A stretch of DNA of 64,000 nt, from assembly GCA_030248065.1 (NCBI GenBank), contig JASAMV010001023.1, positions 1 through 64,000 on the forward strand. Direction: 5' to 3'. The stretch is from Rhynchonema sp. JSB1_4 (lineage: Eukaryota > Nematoda > Chromadorea > Monhysterida > Xyalidae). The notes beneath the pieces were generated by a model. The model was not told the origin of the DNA. It saw only the letters and a list, made by a program, of their open reading frames with translations, and made no database searches. Shown piece after piece: positions 10,301 to 21,471 of this stretch (its first letter is position 1; each line of letters starts with the position of its first letter). A program made the translations under genes and the position numbers.

Positions 10301-11731
10301 TGCTCGCCGGCACGTTGGCTGGCTTGAATGAGTTGCCGTATTTGCACAAAGTTTGTCTGGTGATTGGCTTTGTTTGATTCTATGCGTGCTGTTGTGTCAC
10401 ATGTCGTTGTCATTGTCACGTGAACAATGTTTGGTGATCAGGTCACCATAACCACTGACTGATTACAGGTGATCGTTGTGTGGAACGCTGCATCGGCGCC
10501 GGCGTCCGACATCGTCTGGCCCCGCCTGCATGTTCCGGTGTTGTTCGTGCGCTCGACGCAGACTGTGAACTCGCTCAACAATCGATTCCTGCCGTTACGC
10601 CAGATCGAGACCGATGCTGTCCTCTCATTAGATGACGACGTGCGACTGACACACGCAGAGATCATATTGGCATTCAGGTTCGGCTTATTGTAGAATGGTT
10701 GACACATGTCCTCACGGAAGGAGTTGTAGTTTTTCTGATCCAGGGACCATGATCAGAAAATCAGCAACTCTTTCGGTCGGGGACCCAAGCATTGAACATG
10801 AATGGTCGGAAAGGTTCATTAGTTAGATGACGGCCCCAATCAACAGTATGCGTCAAGTGCAGAAAGAGCGTTACAGAATCTGGCGTGAATCACGTGACCG
10901 AATCGTTGGTTTCCCAGCGCGCTACCACGCCTGGTCGGGCACTGACTGGCTCTACAACAGCAATCACACGTGTCAATTGAGTATGGTGCTGACTGGTGCT
11001 GCGTTCTTCCACAAGGTTGGCCTTGTTTATTGTGTTTTTCGATTTAATTGTGTCCAATTTGCGTGATGTTACTGCGCAAATGCTTCTTTTTAGCATTGGT
11101 ACTTGTATTCCAGTTGTACATGCATCTGTACACCAACCGTATGCCGGTGGCGATTCGTGACAAAGTTGACCAACTGATGAACTGCGAGGATTTGGCGTTC
11201 AATTTTCTAGTCGCACATTACACACGCAAACCGCCAATCAAGGTCACCAGTAAATGGACGTTCAAGTGAGTTGAGGGTATAGTACTCTAGTCAGCGTCGT
11301 AATTGGTGGGGCTGCCGGACCTAATTGGAATTTTGTGTGGACCAGCAATGGTACTCCCAATTTCGTCCATGAAAAACACATTTTTCATTGTTGGGGCCAA
11401 GCAGCAGCCAAGCCACAGCTGCCTGAGTGGCTTGAAACACGTTATGTTTTGGCGAACGCTAGCTAGCTGGCTGCTTCCAACCAACTCCAGTCATGATAAT
11501 GTTTCACGCGTCAGTGTTTCTCGCATTCAAGCATTGATTCTCAGATGTGCCGGTTGTCCTGACAAACTATCAGACGCGGAGAGTCACTTTACTGAGCGGC
11601 ACGACTGCATCCAGTACTTCACGTCCGTCTATGGCTACAACCCCCTGTTGTTCACACAAGTCAGGGTCGACTCTGTCTTGTTCAAAACACGTCTGCCTCA
11701 TCAGCATCAGAAGTGTTTCAAATATATTTGA
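7302..11731 (+). CDS. EXTL3: Exostosin-like glycosyltransferase EXTL3
   Basis: A type II Golgi/ER membrane enzyme that adds N-acetylglucosamine to the linker tetrasaccharide, starting heparan sulfate chains (rib-2 in nematodes). Fourteen exons join in phase: 7302-7495, 7720-7858, 7940-8021, 8115-8686, 8981-9143, 9226-9318, 9386-9610, 9673-9837, 9918-10184, 10271-10350, 10469-10677, 10877-11015, 11114-11265 and 11545-11731, giving 888 residues (human 919). Residues 1-12 are basic, then comes one membrane anchor (about 14-33) and a coiled-coil stem (about 85-150). An exostosin domain (about 165-450) and a C-terminal GT64 domain (about 640-880) follow. LSLDDDV near 713-718 supplies the metal-binding acidic motif. 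[30 protein letters not shown] and [11 protein letters not shown] match the family closely. Intron 4 contains a hAT-like MITE. Confidence 0.96.
8727..8946. mobile_element. hAT-like MITE family A in EXTL3 intron 4
   Basis: The 220-bp element has ends CAATGTAGTTCCTGG and CCGGGAACTACACTG and an exact 8-bp duplication, CTGATCAG, at 8719-8726 and 8947-8954. The target TGCTGATCAGCA is itself a palindrome. It lies wholly inside the intron, 34 bp before the exon 5 acceptor, in the same orientation as copy 1 at 319. Confidence 0.9.
10717..10774. repeat. Imperfect hairpin in EXTL3 intron 11
   Basis: GAAGGAGTTGTAGTTTTTCTGATC (10717-10740; split here as GAAGGAGTTG + TAGTTTTTCTGATC) pairs with 10751-10774 across a 10-base loop. 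About 20 of 24 positions match. It could be a tiny MITE or an RNA stem; no target duplication was found. Confidence 0.55.
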
Positions 11732-12156
11732 TAATTGATATCATTCCTGATGCGCACTCATCGATTATCGGTGTCTTTATTTCTTACAGTTCAGTACATT
11801 CTGATCCTGCTGATTGCATATTACAGTGCGGTGCTTTATTATAGCGGTTGACGCGGGGTATTCAAGTTTTATGATAAAGTATTGACCTTTTACGTTAGTT
11901 TACAGCTTCTGCTGACTTCTTCACTTGCTGTTTGCTTCAAAAATGTACGTGTCATTCTACTACGGTGCTATTATTTCGTTCAATGATCTTACGCAAGGCT
12001 TCTTACACTTTTTGTTGATAAAAATACCGATGGTTTTTGTTTGTTTGCTCGTGATTTCTTGTTTAATCAAGTTTGATCTTGCAAAGGTTATCTTACTTTC
12101 AGTTGTTTTATGTGCTCTGCAGAAACTCAGTTCGCTGTTGTCTTGCAGAATCCGCC

Positions 12157-13345
12157 ATGGACCAAGAGGCGTTCTTCAAGCTCGACGATTTTGACACGGA
12201 GAAAGTTGCTTTGGATTCTGCACCTCAAAGTGCTGAGCATTACTTGCAACAGGTCGGTGGGCAGTTTACACAGCGCCCTTCCTGGTTTCGTCAATATGGG
12301 AAACCTGTACAATTTTTTGATTTCGTAAAGGAGTGCATGGTTTGGCCTCGTCCATGTAACCCAGATTTGAAGTTTTGCTGGTGTATCCCAAGCAAGTACA
12401 AACCATGTGAAACATCAACATGAGAATGCACAGGTGAGCGCGCAACGCAGTCGTGTGGACCGAGTGGCCATCGCACCCACACCACCGCCGCAAACACCCA
12501 GCAGCTCAAAGGCAGGTGCCAAGTCATCGAACGTCAATGTTGCTGACAATAGGTGTGCGCCGAAGGACTGGCAGAAAGTTCAGGTTGCTGGCCAGTTGCT
12601 TTCTCGCATCGTTTTTTTAAGTTCCCTTATGGCTAGACTAGTGGGCTTCAAAAACTTTTCAGATGCTAACAAAGTTGACACATCGAGAAGTCCACCGACT
12701 GTATCTAACATCCTTCTCGTGTTGCAGGTGGACAACTTTTCCGACCTTCGACTTCGTTTGGTCACGGTTCGTGCGAAACTGCGCAAAGACAACCGACTCG
12801 CTCAGCTTGAGCTGCCAGACATTGTCAGTGCTGTGCAATGGTCAATCAAATCATTTCTGTCCTTGTCACAATCGTGTCGATTGCAGGACGACGAAGCCGA
12901 GTGGAAGGAGTGGTGTCTGGGCGTCGATCGTCGCATCCATCCGCTGCTCAACACCGTGCTCGCCATCCCTTCCGCCGCCGTCACTGTGCTCTTCGGCTAC
13001 ATGGTTGAGGTGCGTCTAATCAGCATGCGTGCGTGTAAACCTCCAGCATGTTGACTTTGCGCGACACATTTGCAGTGGTTCGTTGATGACGGCTACAGCA
13101 CGGACGTGATGCATTGGCTGTTCTCACTGTTGTCCGTAATCGACCAACCGCTGACGCCAGACACGTGCGCTGCCATGCGTCAATTGGCCAGACAATGTCG
13201 AATGCTCAGATCGACCCTGATTAAACAAGCCGACGGCAGCACGGCGCCCGACCCAGACCAGGACCGGTTGGAACGCGAGTACAGCTGGCACATTGCCGTG
13301 GTGGCACGATATTTTGGACAATATGACCTGGCCGATGATGATTGA
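12157..13345 (+). CDS. GEMIN2: GEMIN2, SMN-complex component
   Basis: Gemin2 binds SMN and holds the Sm pentamer during snRNP assembly. The exons are 12157-12256, 12393-12583, 12728-12823, 12887-13009 and 13076-13345, giving about 259 residues (human 280). Matches include PQSAEHYLQQV near residue 30, EWKEWCLG, ATVTVLFGYM-like FGYMVEWF, LTPDTCAAMRQLARQCR and the diagnostic C-terminus VVARYFGQYDLADDD (human SRYFDQRDLADE). The start sits in a good context, CGCCATGG, just after TTGCAG that may end a 5' UTR intron. The exon 1/2 junction is the weak point: the donor chosen (after CAGGTCG) and the acceptor CCCAAG keep frame, but CAG|GT at 12252 is an alternative that leaves no in-frame canonical acceptor. 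Confidence 0.9.
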
Positions 13346-13399
13346 TCACTGTGACTGATTCGTGATTCAATTTGAACGTCTGGTAAATACGGCTAACTA

Positions 13400-13814
13400 T
13401 AGTCCAGCAATAGCTAACGCAGAATTTATGGCAGCCACACTGCCTGATTGGTAAAGCGGAAAATCCTGTGATAAGCTTGCCCGGTTTTAGACCGGAAGTT
13501 CGCAGACATTTTTTCTTTTCTTTCTTCTTCTTCACCTTCAGACTCGGCTTCTTCAACGTTTCGGTGCCTTCAAAAAGTTTTTTTAATTTTTGGCTGGCAG
13601 CCACTTCATATGATTGCCGTCTTTTGTGTCGTTATGCAGAAAAATTCATTCTTTGGCCACTTCTTTTTCTCTTTCTTTCACTCGCGGTTTTTTGCTTGCT
13701 ACCGTAAAGTCGAACCATTCCAATTTTCATGCCTGAAGCGAGCGCGCACGTTTTCCGCTTTACGGATCAGGCAGTTTGACTGCCATAAATTCAGCGTTAG
13801 TTGTTGTCGGACTA
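13400..13814. mobile_element. TA-target MITE downstream of GEMIN2
   Basis: Inverted arms of about 70 bp at 13400-13470 and 13745-13814 share GAATTTATGGCAG, ACTGCCTGAT and GTAAAGCGGAAAA, and are flanked by TA. The interior is rich in TTC/TTTC and has no open frame of note. It begins about 54 bp after the GEMIN2 stop codon, so it probably lies in or contributes to the 3' UTR. Confidence 0.75.
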
Positions 13815-13816
13815 TA

Positions 13817-15139
13817 CGTATATGAAATTCACACGAGCAGCAGCATTGTCCCAAAACAAAATATTTATCGGGTTTCACAGATGCAAACATGTGCATGGTG
13901 CATAGCATGCGCAATACAGCCACACACGACAACAAATGAAAAGGGATAATACATCAACCGACGACAAATTTCGCTAAAATACTGCACATAAACAGCGGAG
14001 AATTAAAGATCGCCAATACGCAGCAGAACACTACCCAAGTAAAATACAGAGCACGCACAATCACAATCTCGCACATTAAGAAAAAATAGAAAACAACCAG
14101 AACAATAAAATAACAAATAAAATACACCCTTTGATGCCTAGACAAGAATATTCACACACAATCATAAGAGCATTGTTCAGATAACAGTAACATAATCAAG
14201 TGTCGTTATAACAGTGGGTCAATAAATTGTACAATTAGACGAGTAAGAAATCAGCCAGAAAAACAAATGTTTGGTCAAATTTCTTTCTCGAACAAATTCA
14301 ACTTTCGAAATTTGTTGTCTAAGATTAACATTAACCTATTGTGTTACCATATCACAAAATACAAACTCCTTCCAATAAAAGGCAGCGCGAATAAAAGTAA
14401 AAAGAAATTTCCGTAAGAATAATAATGAAATAAACCAGGTATACGAACAAAACATTACTATTATACTAGGATCATCTGACGTATGTAATATAAAAGCAAT
14501 GACACTTCGGTTACAAGCTCACACCCGTGCTTGTGGCTGAATTGTAATCTGAACCACCGAACAACAGGATCATTTTCATCATGAAGGAGTAAAAGTGGAA
14601 AAACACAGCGCGTCATCGGAAATAAATAGTGATATTTAGGCCTGCAACATGATTGCTGGCATAGTGTTGCTCTTGTCACTTGTTTTGAGACCTCGCACGC
14701 ACTCAAATGACAGACCACATTCACGCTGGTCGAAAAATGTCAAATCTTCCACATTAAAAAAATGCGAAAAAACCAATGACAAGCCGAATACCACAGTAAG
14801 ATTGTTAGCTAAACACGCTTATTGGGTGGATTATGGTAAAGTTCGTCAAAAAAGCAAGAGTGAGCCAAGAAGCTACAAATTTGATTCTAGATTCACACAG
14901 GAATACAATGCAAACACGTGTAATGTAAAGTGACCAGATAGAGACAGGTACAAACAATAATAACAACAACGATTTGTGCATTTTTGTCTGACAGGCATTT
15001 ATTTTTCGAACTGAATCGCCACAGAACATCTGGTGCGCAGTGTTATTGTTTTTCAGCCAACAAAAATTAATAAAATTGTGCACGAATGAATCGTCCTCCA
15101 CTGAAAAACAGGGAACAAGAGCCAAGCTAATACCATCGT
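13817..15139. other. Convergent intergenic region GEMIN2 / STT3
   Basis: AT-rich DNA between the 3' ends of two convergent genes. Short open frames have no splice-site or motif support. I see no repeat or RNA gene. Confidence 0.6.
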
Positions 15140-18100
15140 TTATTTGCGAACTTTCGGCACGAGTTTCGGTGATCGGCCTTTCTTCACGATTGGCTTGTTC
15201 TTGATCAGACCGCGACGGTTGCTTCCCTGGAATATCAAGCGCGGATGAACAGAACTGTCCATTGTCAACAACAAATCGAATCGGTACTTGCAAGTTGAAT
15301 CGTACTTTTCTAAAGGCTGATCTCCTTCGTCCCTTAATCTTCCTCTCCGTGTACAACACCTTTGGTCGGTTGCCCGGTTTGAGCACTCTGTAAATGCGCA
15401 CCAGCCAATGTTCGGTCGTGTACGCCTCTTCAAGGTGCTCGAATTTGATATTCTTATTGCCAATCTCGGCACTGCGCGTTCGGTCGTAGCCAGCCGGCGT
15501 GCGGAAATCCAACTGCAAACGGCATGACTGCGTCAAATGACAATGTACTATTTCACGGTTTTTCTGTATTCCGCGCCAAAAAAACGTTGGAATATTTTGC
15601 AATCGAAACAAACAACAAAACAACGCACCTGAACTTCTCCAAATCGGTAGTACGACATTTTATACATTAAACAATTGAGTAGCGTCTTCGATCCACCGGA
15701 GTCGACGCGAAATTCGCCCGATTCCGTGAAATAGTCCGATTCCTGACAATAAATGCGACGGGAGTATAGTCCGTCCACCAGCTCATGGCACTTTGTGTTG
15801 CTGTTGGATGGTTTGTTCGCTTCCCCCACGTTCTAATGAAAGAGAAATTGGGTGTGACCGATTTTGCAAAAAAAAACTAAAAAAAACAAAATGTGTCGAA
15901 AAAGTTTGAATTCCATCAAATTTAAAATTAAATTAAATTAAAATCAATAAAACACGTCGATTTCATAAAAACCACAATCTAGGAACAAAAATAATTTTTT
16001 TGGAAACTCAATTTCTCTTTCATTAGAACGTGGAGGAAGGGAACAAACCAGCCAGCAGCATCACAAAGTGACATGAGCTGATGGACGGACTATGCAATCG
16101 ATACGACTGGCAGGCATAAAGAGCACGACATATCGAGCACTTTACACCCTTATTTTCGTGATGTAAAATGTGCCTATCAAATGTACCTTGTTGTATTTAC
16201 ACACCTGACGTTACCGTGAAGACGCAAGAGCACGAGTTATTATTACGTCGGCATCAACTCAATAATACATAAATAAGAAGATTAAGTGAAAGAAGCATAA
16301 TTACAAGACCGGATGTCAAGTTTACGGCCATGAAAATAAATGCAAAACAAAGCAAGAGCAAGTCAACTGACCCTGATATCTCTGGGATGTTCACCCTCGG
16401 CTATTCGTACCATCCAAAGGAACTTGTTGATATCATCGCCGCTGTAGCCAATGAATCCACCGAATATCACCAGCACGTAATCAACATCCAACTCACGCAT
16501 AATGGCGTAGGCCGCAGACTCGTTCGATGACATCGCTTTGCCAACCTGTGATGTTTCACACAACAACGTCAATGTTTGCTCAATTGACCAACCAAACTGA
16601 TGCGACTCACGAGCGCGATATGCGAATTGTTCCACGTATTGTTATCGACTAATGTGGTCCGATTGCCCATACCGGCTATTTGATATCCATAATCCCACCA
16701 TGACATCACGCGCGCCTGATCGTGTGTGTTGCGACTCAGCCAGTAGTACGCCTCACGGAAATCGTCCAGGATAATGCGTGATCTGCAGTGGGCAAACAAT
16801 TCAACTACACCAATGAATATGTTTGCAATGTCTGATCAGAACATGTGTGTTATATTAGCGGAGGACCCGGCTGTGGACTAAGAGACCCAACTGCCCGTCA
16901 CGACACAGCGGTACCCATCAAGCACCCGTCTGCTCACCCGTCATCCCTGTACGACGCGAGCACAATACTGGGTGAGCTGTACGCATTGCTGGTCACCCAG
17001 GTGCAATGCACAGCGAACATCAACAACATGATCACCAATGTCACACTGACAATTGTGCGTGCGTTCATGCCTGAATGCGACCACAATTCCATAAAAGGGA
17101 ATCAAAATCAAAAACATCAATAAAAATGATTATTTTCTTTGAAATCCTCCCAACCAATCGATTCCTCTTCGGCCTGTCCGCTCGGAGACGTTGAGCTGCC
17201 CGCTCCATTGCTGCCCAACGATGCCGACACCCCGCCGTTCATTCGGCCCGGCTTTTTCGAACGACCGGCCTTAAATCTCAGATGGTTCATGTCTTTTATA
17301 TTTTTTCTCTTACAAATGTGGTACAAGAACATTCGATTCATTTGTCAAAATTATTCAAACTCGATCCGTACCTTGTCATACAATTGTCGATTTCGTGCCT
17401 CTTTGTCCGAATCCTCATCTTCCTCAGCGTCAGCGCTGCGAACTTTCTTCTGCAAATTTGTACGATCATCGCGAATGACCAAAAACGAAAATAAAAAACC
17501 ATTTCGAAAAAAACCGCGTTGTCTGAGCCGTAAAACGCGCCTGGCATCCAGCCAGGAACAGCCTATATAACTGCCATAGCTGACACACGCGTTACGCGGA
17601 ACAAGCAACGCGCTTGAACAAATTTTTCCTTCACCATTGTCAGACTAAATGACGTCTTTAAAACAAAACACAGATGACGAAAAGGAGGCCAACCTTCTTT
17701 TGTTCCGGCTCGGACTCAGTTTCGTCCACCAGAAACAGCTCGTAGGTTTGCGAGAACGCCACTCCAGCCAGAATGCACACGCACGGCGTCAGTGTCAGCA
17801 TCAAACGTACCATCACGCCCGCAAAGTACACCGCCGTCACCGCATACAGAATCACTGCGAACACAAAATTGGAGACATTCTGATTTCTTTTTGAAAACAA
17901 ATAAAAAATGCCATCGAAAATCACCGAAAACTCGTTCGTCGTTCACATTCTTCACGCAATACCACAGTCCGACCGGAAAGACGGCCGCCAGAATGTGCAG
18001 ATCGAAGAAGAATGACACCTGCCACAGAATGACATGATGTTTCACGATCATTTGAATTGGTTGACGAATGTGTGAAACGCACCCATGTTGTTGGCTGATG

Positions 18101-20694
18101 TTCGCTGACACTGGCGATAATCGGAATGTGAATTTTGGCGTAACCCGTGTCCCAGAGCGAATAGAAACGACCCGACCACGGCGCGATGTAGCCTGACAAC
18201 AAACAAAATGAACGTTTCAGTTGGTTCTTTTGCTTGCTCGGAAAACAGAAGGGCCCAATCAACTCGATCAATAACGACCAACCGGCATAGGTGAGTGCGA
18301 CGATGAGACAGAATCCAACGATGGCGACGCCGAAAATGCTCACGAAGAACAAATAACGGAATTCGCGTCGAGTCAGAAATCCTTGCAGATATTTGAGAAA
18401 TGCGTATGCGTGCATCAGACCAAACACTCCTGTGGCGTGGGAATAAAGATGATTTTTTAGACAGGAAAACAACAAACTGGTGATAGCAGCGGATCATCTT
18501 AGTCAAAAAGTAACATTTTAGTCAAAAAGTTGTGCGCAAGACTGACCGGCGGCAGCCATATGTTCGCTGGTGCGCACCGGCTGGAATCCGACGAAGGGCA
18601 CTTGCATGGCAAGCAGCTGGCCGAGAATGAAGAACGTCGTGTACGCTGCAAAGAAAACACAACCACAAATTGCGTTTATTTACAGCACTAATGTATTTGC
18701 ATTTAAAAACTTTCTTCACTGCTGCACTAACCGACATACAATCGAGGCGAGAATCGTCCCATCAACAGCAGAGTCAAAACGTGCAATGGGATCAGGTTGA
18801 TTATGAACACGTACCCGCCCCAGGCTGAGACCTGCAACACGTATAATACAGTCAACCACCGGTCGAATAAACCGACATTATTTATTCACGGCTTCAGTCA
18901 GCATACAACGACGAACCATATAAAAGTAGGACAAGGCCGCTAGTGAAGCCCAGAATATACTGCCCGTTCGCACAGAGCGCACCCACAGGAAATAGGTGAA
19001 TTGCAATGCGAATATGGCGATGCCTTCATTATCGTACGACCCAGCTACCGAGCGACTGATGTAACCGGGCACTGAAACAAGATCACATGTACTTTTGCAT
19101 GTACTAAAATATAGTAGTGATGTGACTGTAAGCGTTATGCAACAGAACAGAGGTCGCAATCGGGCCGGCCCGACCTCGGGCCGGGCCGAGCCGGGCCGGG
19201 CCGCGATTTTGGGCTTTTGGCTCGGGCCGGGCCGGGCCGGGCCGGGCCGGAGATTTGGAGGGTCGGGCCGGGCCGGGCACCCCGGCCCGAAGCTTCTGAA
19301 GTGACTTATTTTACTGAAAAAGTAGGGGTTTTTTTGTCCAAAATACTAAAATTTCTGACGGATTCAGCAAGTAAGTGATCAGCATTGTCCAGTCGTGTGG
19401 CTACCCAGGCGTGCATGGCGTGCGTGCATGCAATCTGGCGACTTTTTCATGGAAAACAAAGAAATTTCAACAAAAAAATTGATTCAAAAATCGCAAAAAT
19501 TATGACAAAAATTGGGTTAAAATCTGAGCCAAAAATTCGGGCCGGGCCGGGCCGGAGATTTGGGGGTTCGGGCCGGGCCGGGCCGGAGATTTGGGGGTAC
19601 GGGTCGGGCCGGGCCGGAGATTTGGGGGCTCGGGCCGGGCCGGGCCGGCCAAACCCGGCCCGATTGCGACCTCTGCAACAGAACTTTCCTGCTCGACGTC
19701 ACACTAACCAATGGCAATGAAGCAGGCAGCAAATAGACCAGCACCCGCCGACCACAATTCTTTGGTGAGAAAATATGTCGCAATGGCTGTCAGACCGCTG
19801 GAAAAATACGTTTTAGAATAATAAAAGGCGAAATAAAAACCAGACTCAAATAGCGCTTGATTCACCACTGCTGAGCACGTGAATTTCTGCAGAACCACAC
19901 TTGGCTCGGGGCGGGTCGGTGATTACTTCAAAAAATCTTTTCCCAAACATTGATGAGATATCATCAATCAATCAGACCTGAAGACGGGCGCGAGAAATAC
20001 GCACACTTCGCGAATGTGAATTGGAATGTTCAGACCGTTCAACACGTAATGTATTGCACCGGACGTCACCATCAGACCGGGGTACACCTGCAATCAATGC
20101 GCGTTCGGACATAAACTGTCCTCTCTCGAATGGGCGCACACAAAAATTGTCGCCGGCTTCAAACGCGGTGATCGCGTCGGTCCGACATAATCACGTGACT
20201 TTTTTTGCATCAACGACCAATTCAAAATTTCCTGATGTCCCTGATGTCGAAAAGCGTAAAAGTGGTTCATTATTACCCGTCTGGGAACAAGTTTTATGCT
20301 GGTCTCAATTAGTGGCACACATAATGCGATACGCAAATCCAGAAATGTTGACGCAAAAGTCAAGTGAAGAAAGACGGTACCGGACCGATCACCGCGTTTG
20401 ATTCCTCCTCTCAGTGTGACGTACCGTGCCGCCGACGATTCTGCCGAGCGGATACCAGGCCCGATCATCGAACCAATTGAGAAAGCTGTAGTATCCGTTT
20501 TCGACCATGTACTTTGTGGATCGATAGTTAAACCACGGGTCGAACTCGTGAATAATGGACTCGAATCGGATGACGGCGAACAGACGCGACGCGAAACCGA
20601 CCAGCCAGGCGATCGACAGAATGACGAACGTCAACAATGACGTCCAGCCGGTTGGATTCGTCAGCAACTTCTGTACCTCTGCCTCGTCCGCCAT
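15140..20694 (-). CDS. STT3B: STT3B catalytic subunit of oligosaccharyltransferase
   Basis: An ER multipass enzyme that transfers the lipid-linked glycan to Asn-X-Ser/Thr sequons. Eighteen exons join in perfect phase: 20694-20425, 20087-19978, 19797-19709, 19071-18917, 18831-18732, 18645-18547, 18429-18283, 18192-18083, 18018-17925, 17854-17694, 17449-17372, 17269-17155, 17070-16938, 16782-16611, 16545-16372, 15742-15629, 15512-15306 and 15226-15140, giving 804 residues (human STT3B 826). The N-terminal acidic motif EFDPWFNYR lies near residues 50-58, [10 protein letters not shown] near 351-360, and the sequon-recognition WWDYG at 582-586 with [15 protein letters not shown] following. The [17 protein letters not shown] segment favours the B over the A paralogue. 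Intron 3 holds a 528-bp hAT-like element, and intron 15 a large inverted repeat. Confidence 0.97.
15742..16113. repeat. Inverted repeat in STT3B intron 15
   Basis: Arms at about 15742-15852 and 16007-16113 are inverted copies separated by about 155 bp. The strongest block is CCACGTTCTAATGAAAGAG continuing AAATTG (25 perfect bases). Similarity extends outward through TGGTTTGTTC, AGCTCATG and ATAGTCCGTCCA. The left arm reaches the acceptor of exon 16. I found no clear target duplication. Confidence 0.8.
19148..19675. mobile_element. hAT-like element family C, copy in STT3B intron 3
   Basis: The ends are perfect inverted repeats of CAGAGGTCGCAATCGGGCC, with an exact 8-bp duplication, CAACAGAA, at 19140-19147 and 19676-19683. 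Both subterminal regions are arrays of CGGGC/CGGGCC units interleaved with GGAGATTTGGGGG. The middle is AT-rich. No transposase frame. The 528-bp element fills most of the intron. Confidence 0.9.
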
Positions 20695-21286
20695 ACTGAC
20701 TCTTTGGCTTCGCTCGCGTCGCGACGACACTGTCAGTGCCTGTCTGTCGGGAAAATCAATCAGCTTTCCGCTTTCGCAAAGAATGCCGTTGATTTTCAAG
20801 TTCACGTTGAATCGAGCTGTCTATGACTCTACCACCTAAAATATGAGAATGTATGTATCGTTTATCAATCGTCGTGGTGCTTTTGTGCCGCTGAAAACCA
20901 AAATACCGTTAACCCGGAAAAATTACCGGTTATATTTATTTTTTCGAGAAAATGTGTTTTTTTGCCTTCGAGCTTGTGTCACAGAGTCGTTTCAAAAAAA
21001 CCTAAAACAACTGAAAGCGACCCTTTTTCGTGCCTGAAACACGCAGGCGGGGATTAACAAACCATAAGCAAACCAAAAATTGCTCAAAATGGATGTTTCG
21101 GAATTCTTTAGGTAGGTTAGGTAGCGGTAATTTTGTTTGGAAAAAAGTTTTTTCGGAAAACATTTCGGTAAGCATAAAGAAAATGATGGAAAAATCGTAG
21201 AATTTGGACAAGACATAGACAAACGGCAAACTTAGCATAAACAAAGCTAACGCATAAAAGCAAGCACAATAAAACGGAGCAGGATA
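20695..21286. other. STT3B upstream region
   Basis: This should contain the STT3B promoter on the minus strand. The frame stays open about 37 codons upstream of the chosen ATG (to 20805), but the ATG at 20694 fits the start of animal STT3 proteins better. No other gene or repeat was recognised. Confidence 0.55.
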
Positions 21287-21455
21287 AAGAGGCCGGGCCG
21301 CGATTTTGGGCTTTTGGCTCGGGCCGGGCCGGGCCGGGCCTGGAAGTAACTTATTTGACTGAAAAAGTAGGGATTTTTTGTCAAAAATACAAAAATTTCT
21401 GACGCATTCGGCAAGTATTTTAAGCGATCGATGGCCCGATTGCGATGCGACTCTG
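21287..21455. mobile_element. hAT-like family C remnant (truncated)
   Basis: Contains the family C segment GGCCGCGATTTTGGGCTTTTG, the CGGGCC array, and the block around TTGACTGAAAAAGTAGGG shared with 19300-19330. It ends with a degenerate right terminus, GGCCCGATTGCGATGCGACTCTG. The left end and most of the interior are missing. Confidence 0.75.
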
Positions 21456-21471
21456 TCTGATAGGTACCGTA

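Noticed and set aside
7303..13345. Operon of HIBADH, EXTL3 and GEMIN2
   Set aside because: Same strand and close spacing (560 and 425 bp), but the gaps are wide enough for separate promoters, and no trans-splice signature could be shown.
15743..15829. Extra coding segment at the start of STT3B exon 16
   Set aside because: The frame is open, but TTTATTGTCAG directly before ESDYFT is a strong acceptor, and animal STT3 joins ...DIR to ESDYF without extra residues. Kept only as a finding.
19095..19783. Gly/Arg/Pro-rich frames
   Set aside because: Translations of the CGGGCC arrays of a hAT-like element inside an STT3B intron.
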